Origin: Vibrio sp.
GTDB taxonomy: Bacteria > Pseudomonadota > Gammaproteobacteria > Enterobacterales > Vibrionaceae
DNA: 64,000 bases
Assembly: GCA_028131545.1 (NCBI GenBank)
Contig: JAOICL010000004.1
Coordinates: 62,001 to 126,000, forward strand
Direction: 5' to 3'
Shown: positions 59,361 to 64,000 of the stretch, one piece after another
Numbering within the stretch: position 1 is the stretch's first letter
How the letters are laid out: every line of letters begins with the position of its first letter
Program-made: the position numbers and the translations under genes
The notes under the pieces: generated by a model
The model's database searches: none
Seen by the model: only the letters and a program-made list of their open reading frames with translations
What the model was told of the DNA's origin: nothing

Positions 59361-59999
59361 TTATGTTTGCTTAAGCCAGTCCTTTAATACGCGACTGGCT
59401 TTTTTATTTCCAGCTCTCTTAGGAAGCACTTTAGGTAGTAACAAACCAATGATAAAGCTCATTAAAATCATCGTGTACATATATCTATCGGTTTTACGGT
59501 AGTAATGATTGGAGCTTGCCGTTACTTTTCCAGTTTCAAAGGTCACTCGAATAAACCCAATGGCATGAGCTGATGATTCTGGATTTGAATTAAAAGGGTT
59601 AAAGATCGGCTCTACGAGTTGCTGTTTACCGATGCGCTTAGTGGCTAATGGGGTATCTAGCCCGATCTGAACTCGAGCCGATAGTGCATTATCGCTGGTT
59701 GCAACCGGCACGCCAAGGGCGTTATAAATATTCACATCGATCACGAGTGGATCATGTGCGAGTTGATTAGCGAGCATTTTTAGTGTCACTTGATCGTTAC
59801 TCACCAATAAATATCCCGCGCTCGCCGCCGCTTGTGAAATAAGCGTATCTGTCAAAGCTTTGAGTTGCTGAGTTTGTATACGTTCATTACTTTGACTTAT
59901 TTTAAAGCTATTGATGACGATAATAGATAGCATGATTAACAATGTCATACTCGTGAGCAGTTTCATTGTTGTTTTGAATGAAAATAATGATTTGTTCAT
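59361..59999 (-). CDS. ytjB: AhpA/YtjB (SMP) family membrane protein
   Basis: 212 aa, N- and C-terminal TM segments; divergent to serB as in enterics and vibrios. Confidence 0.8.
   Translation of the reverse strand: MNKSLFSFKTTMKLLTSMTLLIMLSIIVINSFKISQSNERIQTQQLKALTDTLISQAAASAGYLLVSNDQVTLKMLANQLAHDPLVIDVNIYNALGVPVATSDNALSARVQIGLDTPLATKRIGKQQLVEPIFNPFNSNPESSAHAIGFIRVTFETGKVTASSNHYYRKTDRYMYTMILMSFIIGLLLPKVLPKRAGNKKASRVLKDWLKQT
59373..59405 (+). terminator. Terminator for deoB located inside the ytjB 3' coding end
   Basis: AAGCCAGTC (59373-59381) / GACTGGCTT (59393-59401) plus T-run on + strand. Confidence 0.75.
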
Positions 60000-60123
60000 G
60001 CGTTATTTGCTTACCCAAGTAAAATTGAAGCTCAATATCTTTTTTGTAGTCGTAGTATATACTCTATAGTGTATTAAGGTGAAGGATTCACCGCCGAGAA
60101 AGCCACTATTACAAGGATTTAAT

Positions 60124-61116
60124 ATGTCACAATCGCTGCCCATTAAACGCCATACATCGTTGCTCACCCGTTTTCCTGAAATCAAAGATGCTTCTTTTTT
60201 GGATAAGCAAAAATCCAATTGGATTGTGTTTTCTTCTTACTTAACACCAAAATTATTTGAAGCGATGGATTTTTATTTGGGGCAAGTAACCCCTGTGATT
60301 GACTGCTGGAAGGTGGGCAATTATGAAGTTGTTTTAATGCTTGGAGATATAACATCTGGCCATCAAGAATTTTTATCTTCAATGAATATCGATTATGCTG
60401 AGCTAATCGACATTCCAGAGTTAACGAACCCTGGTGTCGCGGTTTTTGACATGGATTCAACCTTGATTGATATGGAATGTATCGATGAAATCGCAAAGCT
60501 TGCTGGCGTTGGTCATGAAGTCTCAAAGGTAACAGAAAGTGCGATGCAAGGTGAATTAGACTTTGAAGAAAGCTTACGTCTACGAGTATCTAAGTTGGAA
60601 GGCGCACCTGAGGCGATTCTAGAACAGGTTAAGCAAACCCTACCTTTAATGCCCGACTGTATCGAATTAATCACAACATTAAAGAGCTTTGGTTGGAAAA
60701 CCGCTATCGCATCAGGAGGCTTTACTTATTTTTCTGAGCACTTAAAAGAGCTATGTGGTTTTGATTATGCACAATCGAATCAACTTGAAATTGTTGATGG
60801 GCGACTCACTGGGAAAGTGATAGGAGAGGTGGTTTCAGCCTCAACGAAAGCCGATGTATTGCAGTCATTAGCCGCTAAATATGAAATTGAAATGAATAAT
60901 ACCATCGCTGTTGGCGATGGTGCTAACGATCTTGTTATGATGAGATCGGCAGGGTTAGGCGTGGCTTATCACGCAAAACCTAAAGTAGAGCAAGAAGCTC
61001 AAGCGGCTGTGAAGTTTGTTGGGTTAGGTGGTGTGTTATGTATCTTGTCAGCAGGTCTTGTTAAATACAAAAGGCTTTCTTGGTTAGATTCTGTCCCTGC
61101 AGTTTCTGCGGAATAA
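60124..61116 (+). CDS. serB: Phosphoserine phosphatase
   Basis: HAD motif FDMDSTLIDMECIDEIAK, GDGANDLVMM; start at MSQSLPIKRH. Confidence 0.95.
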   Translation: MSQSLPIKRHTSLLTRFPEIKDASFLDKQKSNWIVFSSYLTPKLFEAMDFYLGQVTPVIDCWKVGNYEVVLMLGDITSGHQEFLSSMNIDYAELIDIPELTNPGVAVFDMDSTLIDMECIDEIAKLAGVGHEVSKVTESAMQGELDFEESLRLRVSKLEGAPEAILEQVKQTLPLMPDCIELITTLKSFGWKTAIASGGFTYFSEHLKELCGFDYAQSNQLEIVDGRLTGKVIGEVVSASTKADVLQSLAAKYEIEMNNTIAVGDGANDLVMMRSAGLGVAYHAKPKVEQEAQAAVKFVGLGGVLCILSAGLVKYKRLSWLDSVPAVSAE

Positions 61117-61245
61117 GCCATTCTTCTTAGCTAATATAAAAGTTGATATAACCATTTTTAATGTATTTCTGTGTTAAATGGTTATATCAATACAATGTTG
61201 AACCAATATACGATTGAGGAATGCACTCTTACCCAATGAATATAT

Positions 61246-63702
61246 TTATGAATGAAGTGAACACCGCTCTTTTACTTCATTGGTGATATCTATAATTTCC
61301 CCATAGCCCACCAGTCGATTAAATTCCGTTAGAATCCCTTTCGCATGTGATGGACTTTGTTGTTTGAGTTCGTTAATTTCTTGCGAGAAGTGCTCAGTAA
61401 CTGACGTAAGAACAGGAATGCCATTAACTCGAATAGCAAAGAAGTCGCCTTTATCAGTAGCTTCTTCAATAAACGATTGTTTTTCTTTTAGTGAAGTATT
61501 ATTTTCAATAAATAAAGATTGAACAATCTCAATGGCTTCTAATGGGTGCCGTTGTTTTGCTTCGGATGGTATTGATATATAAATGTCGTGATGCTCAACG
61601 ATGCTGTTTTCAATCGGTTTCATCGGTGCATTGAGTAGACGTTGGCTTCTTTCTCTGTAAATAGCTTTTAATGAAAAACGTTGACCATTTCCAAGCATCT
61701 CAAAGGCCTGTAAATAACCAGGTAGAGGGTAGCGAATACCCGCAACACAAGGCCTAAGCATGTTACCAATCTTATCGACAAAGATCGGGGTAGCCGTATT
61801 CTTATTAAGGAAAAGCTCATTTAAATTCAATAATGAGGCTTCCTGTATTGGATGTTCACTATGAGCAATTAACTTGCTTTTATTGTGTTCGATTAATTGT
61901 TCAAAGAAACTGGCGATGGGTTGATATTTACTTTGTTGCTCGAGAGCTAATTGCAGAATGTGTTTGTCTTCGCTCACTCGAATCACGTGATAACGAGCCT
62001 GCTCTAGCTTGCAATGGGTATTGTTACCACTAAATCGAGTGAAGTTTAAAAATACCTTATCAGTGGCTTTCAGGCTGTCGAATGGTGTCCCTAAAGTGAG
62101 GGCCACACCATGTGGTGAGATATTGACAGTATGACCGGATATTGTCTTATCGTTAATAGTACATTCAATTGGTGTTTGTAATGAGTAGCGATGTTCTTTA
62201 CGCCGAGACTGTCTATCAAAACGTATATTTAATAGTGGATGCGCTGAAGGCATTAATTCGCTCAGGCTTAAAAATTTATTTTTTAATGTTGCCTCGTCAT
62301 CTTTCCCATGGCCTTTGATCTTAACACTGTACTCCGATGCATTAGTGCTATCCGCAATGTTGTATAGGGTTGCACTGTATAGCACTTCTCCTTCCAATTC
62401 ACTCCCTTTGAATATGTCCCTTTCTGGTGGCGTCAATTTAGAGAAGCAAAGGTCAAACACCTTCCAGCTGGGTTTCGTATGCCCGTGAGCACAAAACTGA
62501 TGGAAACTGAGATCGGCAATGCTATCTTGCAAGGTGATGCCTTCGGAGAGGTTAGCATGAGGTCTAAGATAATAAAAAAAAGTCACTTCCCCTTCTATAT
62601 CCTGTTGAAAACAATATAAAGAATAGGATTGATTTTGATGGTTACTGTGCTGCAAAGCCATTTGAAAGTCACTAGAATGAATCAGCTTATTGAGTAAGTT
62701 TTGCTTGTTTTTTGTTTCCCAATACTCCCACAAGTGCATATTGTCATCATTAATTACTACAGCGCTATTTCCGCTGGAGTTGATGAAAATAGGGAGTGTA
62801 TGTGTGTATTTTAGGTAGAGATGCTCATACGCTTTGTTTCTAAATTGGAATACATTCTCTTCAGTCGTATGTTTGGCAAGAGATTGTGACGTTTTTAAAT
62901 GGTAACGAATGATTTTTTGTGGGACATCGGACGTCCCTAATTTAATGCAACGCAACGATACCATAGGGGTATTTCTTTGTTTATCAACACCAACGATTTT
63001 GTAGAGTATTGGGGTATCGATATCTTTGATAAAGTAAGTCTCTGCAGCCCCAGAAAAGGTCACTTCAATGGTATCGTCTTTCTGATAATTAAAAGCGGCA
63101 GGAGCTTTTAATTTGATGCCTTCCTCTGATATATCAAAGGTCATACCGATGATCGATTCTGGTTCTGATGTTAAAGAGATATCGACTTGGCTTTTTAAGC
63201 ATAAACGGCTTTCACTGCGCTTTATATTATAACCAATGAGCATCGGCTCTGCTTCAAATGAACCTTTAGCGTCACTGGGTATATGCCCATGGAAATTATT
63301 GATGTCCGTTTGGATGATCGTTTTGGAGGCATGTTCTTGAATGCCTTGCCAAACTCCAAAGGTATACCCCCCATATTGAGATCGTAATAAATGGAAGAGA
63401 TTAAGGGATTCTTCATCAAGCCAATGTTGTTTTTTCTCTATGGTATATGCGACGCATTGATTTTTAGTTCTCCCCCTTAAATCAATGATTTTATTGCATC
63501 GCTCAAAGCGTTGTTTTAGCTCTAACTTAACCAGAAATTTGATTTGAGAGGGCTGCTTTTCTAATTTTTTATCAAGAAAGGCATTAAAGTTTGGCTTCTT
63601 ATAATGAGGCAGCATGAGTTCGACAATTTTAAGAATAATGGCATGCTGTTTTTGTTGTCGATTAGAGGATTGTTTTGGATTGAAAGGGGAGTTATCTAAC
63701 AT
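61246..63702 (-). CDS. plzC: Tandem PilZ-domain protein, probable PlzC
   Basis: 818 aa with two c-di-GMP motifs: RSESR...DISEEG (aa 162-195) and RKEHR...NISPHG (aa 501-532); located between serB and radA, as I recall for V. cholerae PlzC (VC2344). Confidence 0.7.
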   Translation of the reverse strand: MLDNSPFNPKQSSNRQQKQHAIILKIVELMLPHYKKPNFNAFLDKKLEKQPSQIKFLVKLELKQRFERCNKIIDLRGRTKNQCVAYTIEKKQHWLDEESLNLFHLLRSQYGGYTFGVWQGIQEHASKTIIQTDINNFHGHIPSDAKGSFEAEPMLIGYNIKRSESRLCLKSQVDISLTSEPESIIGMTFDISEEGIKLKAPAAFNYQKDDTIEVTFSGAAETYFIKDIDTPILYKIVGVDKQRNTPMVSLRCIKLGTSDVPQKIIRYHLKTSQSLAKHTTEENVFQFRNKAYEHLYLKYTHTLPIFINSSGNSAVVINDDNMHLWEYWETKNKQNLLNKLIHSSDFQMALQHSNHQNQSYSLYCFQQDIEGEVTFFYYLRPHANLSEGITLQDSIADLSFHQFCAHGHTKPSWKVFDLCFSKLTPPERDIFKGSELEGEVLYSATLYNIADSTNASEYSVKIKGHGKDDEATLKNKFLSLSELMPSAHPLLNIRFDRQSRRKEHRYSLQTPIECTINDKTISGHTVNISPHGVALTLGTPFDSLKATDKVFLNFTRFSGNNTHCKLEQARYHVIRVSEDKHILQLALEQQSKYQPIASFFEQLIEHNKSKLIAHSEHPIQEASLLNLNELFLNKNTATPIFVDKIGNMLRPCVAGIRYPLPGYLQAFEMLGNGQRFSLKAIYRERSQRLLNAPMKPIENSIVEHHDIYISIPSEAKQRHPLEAIEIVQSLFIENNTSLKEKQSFIEEATDKGDFFAIRVNGIPVLTSVTEHFSQEINELKQQSPSHAKGILTEFNRLVGYGEIIDITNEVKERCSLHS

Positions 63703-63893
63703 AGCGTTCTGAACCTACTTGATATTTCAACCGTGTCATTGAACAATGGTAGAAGCACGGTAATGAGCCACTTTATTGCCTAATCGATGATTTAGGGGTG
63801 TTTTGTTTATATGGTTAAACTTTAGAACAAATACACAAAATTAACGCGTTTAATTACATGCATATTGTATGCGTGAAGTAAGTAGGAAGAGTG

Positions 63894-64000
63894 ATGGCGA
63901 AGGCAAAACGAGCCTATGTTTGTAATGATTGTGGTGCTGATTTTCCAAGGTGGCAAGGGCAATGCAATGCATGTGGGGCGTGGAACACGATATCCGAAGT
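63894..64000 (+). CDS. radA: DNA repair protein RadA, 5' end (truncated by window edge)
   Basis: MAKAKRAYVCNDCGADFPRWQGQCNACGAWNTISE zinc-finger N-terminus. Confidence 0.95.
   Translation, partial: MAKAKRAYVCNDCGADFPRWQGQCNACGAWNTISE

Overview
This 64 kb window looks like core chromosome from a gammaproteobacterium of the Vibrionaceae (AT-rich, Aliivibrio/Vibrio-like by protein sequence and gene order). It is almost fully packed with housekeeping genes: nudF-yqiB-cpdA-yqiA-parE-parC; degS/degQ; zapG/zapE; rplM-rpsI; petABC; sspAB; dolP-diaA-yraN-lpoA; rsmI; rnpB; the dcw cluster (rsmH to lpxC); dciA; secA-mutT; dapB; carAB; a TSUP permease; mpaA with a divergent MppA/OppA-like binding protein; ung; an AGCS symporter-yaaA-TatD block; nupC-xapX-deoB; ytjB; serB; a tandem-PilZ protein (probable PlzC); and the 5' end of radA. 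I found no mobile elements, CRISPR arrays, tRNAs, phage genes or defence islands, and no convincing previously undescribed multi-gene system. The signals most worth a second look are in non-coding DNA: the carAB leader (promoter, AU-rich hairpin and tandem ArgR boxes), a structured rplM-rpsI leader that starts at a predicted transcription start, a deoB terminator embedded in the ytjB coding sequence, a palindrome between zapG and zapE, and an inverted repeat between degQ and degS. Protein-level points of interest are the two-PilZ protein, the mpaA/mppA-like pair, and the missing mraZ and ddl in the dcw cluster. Product names come from recognising protein families by eye; no database search was run.
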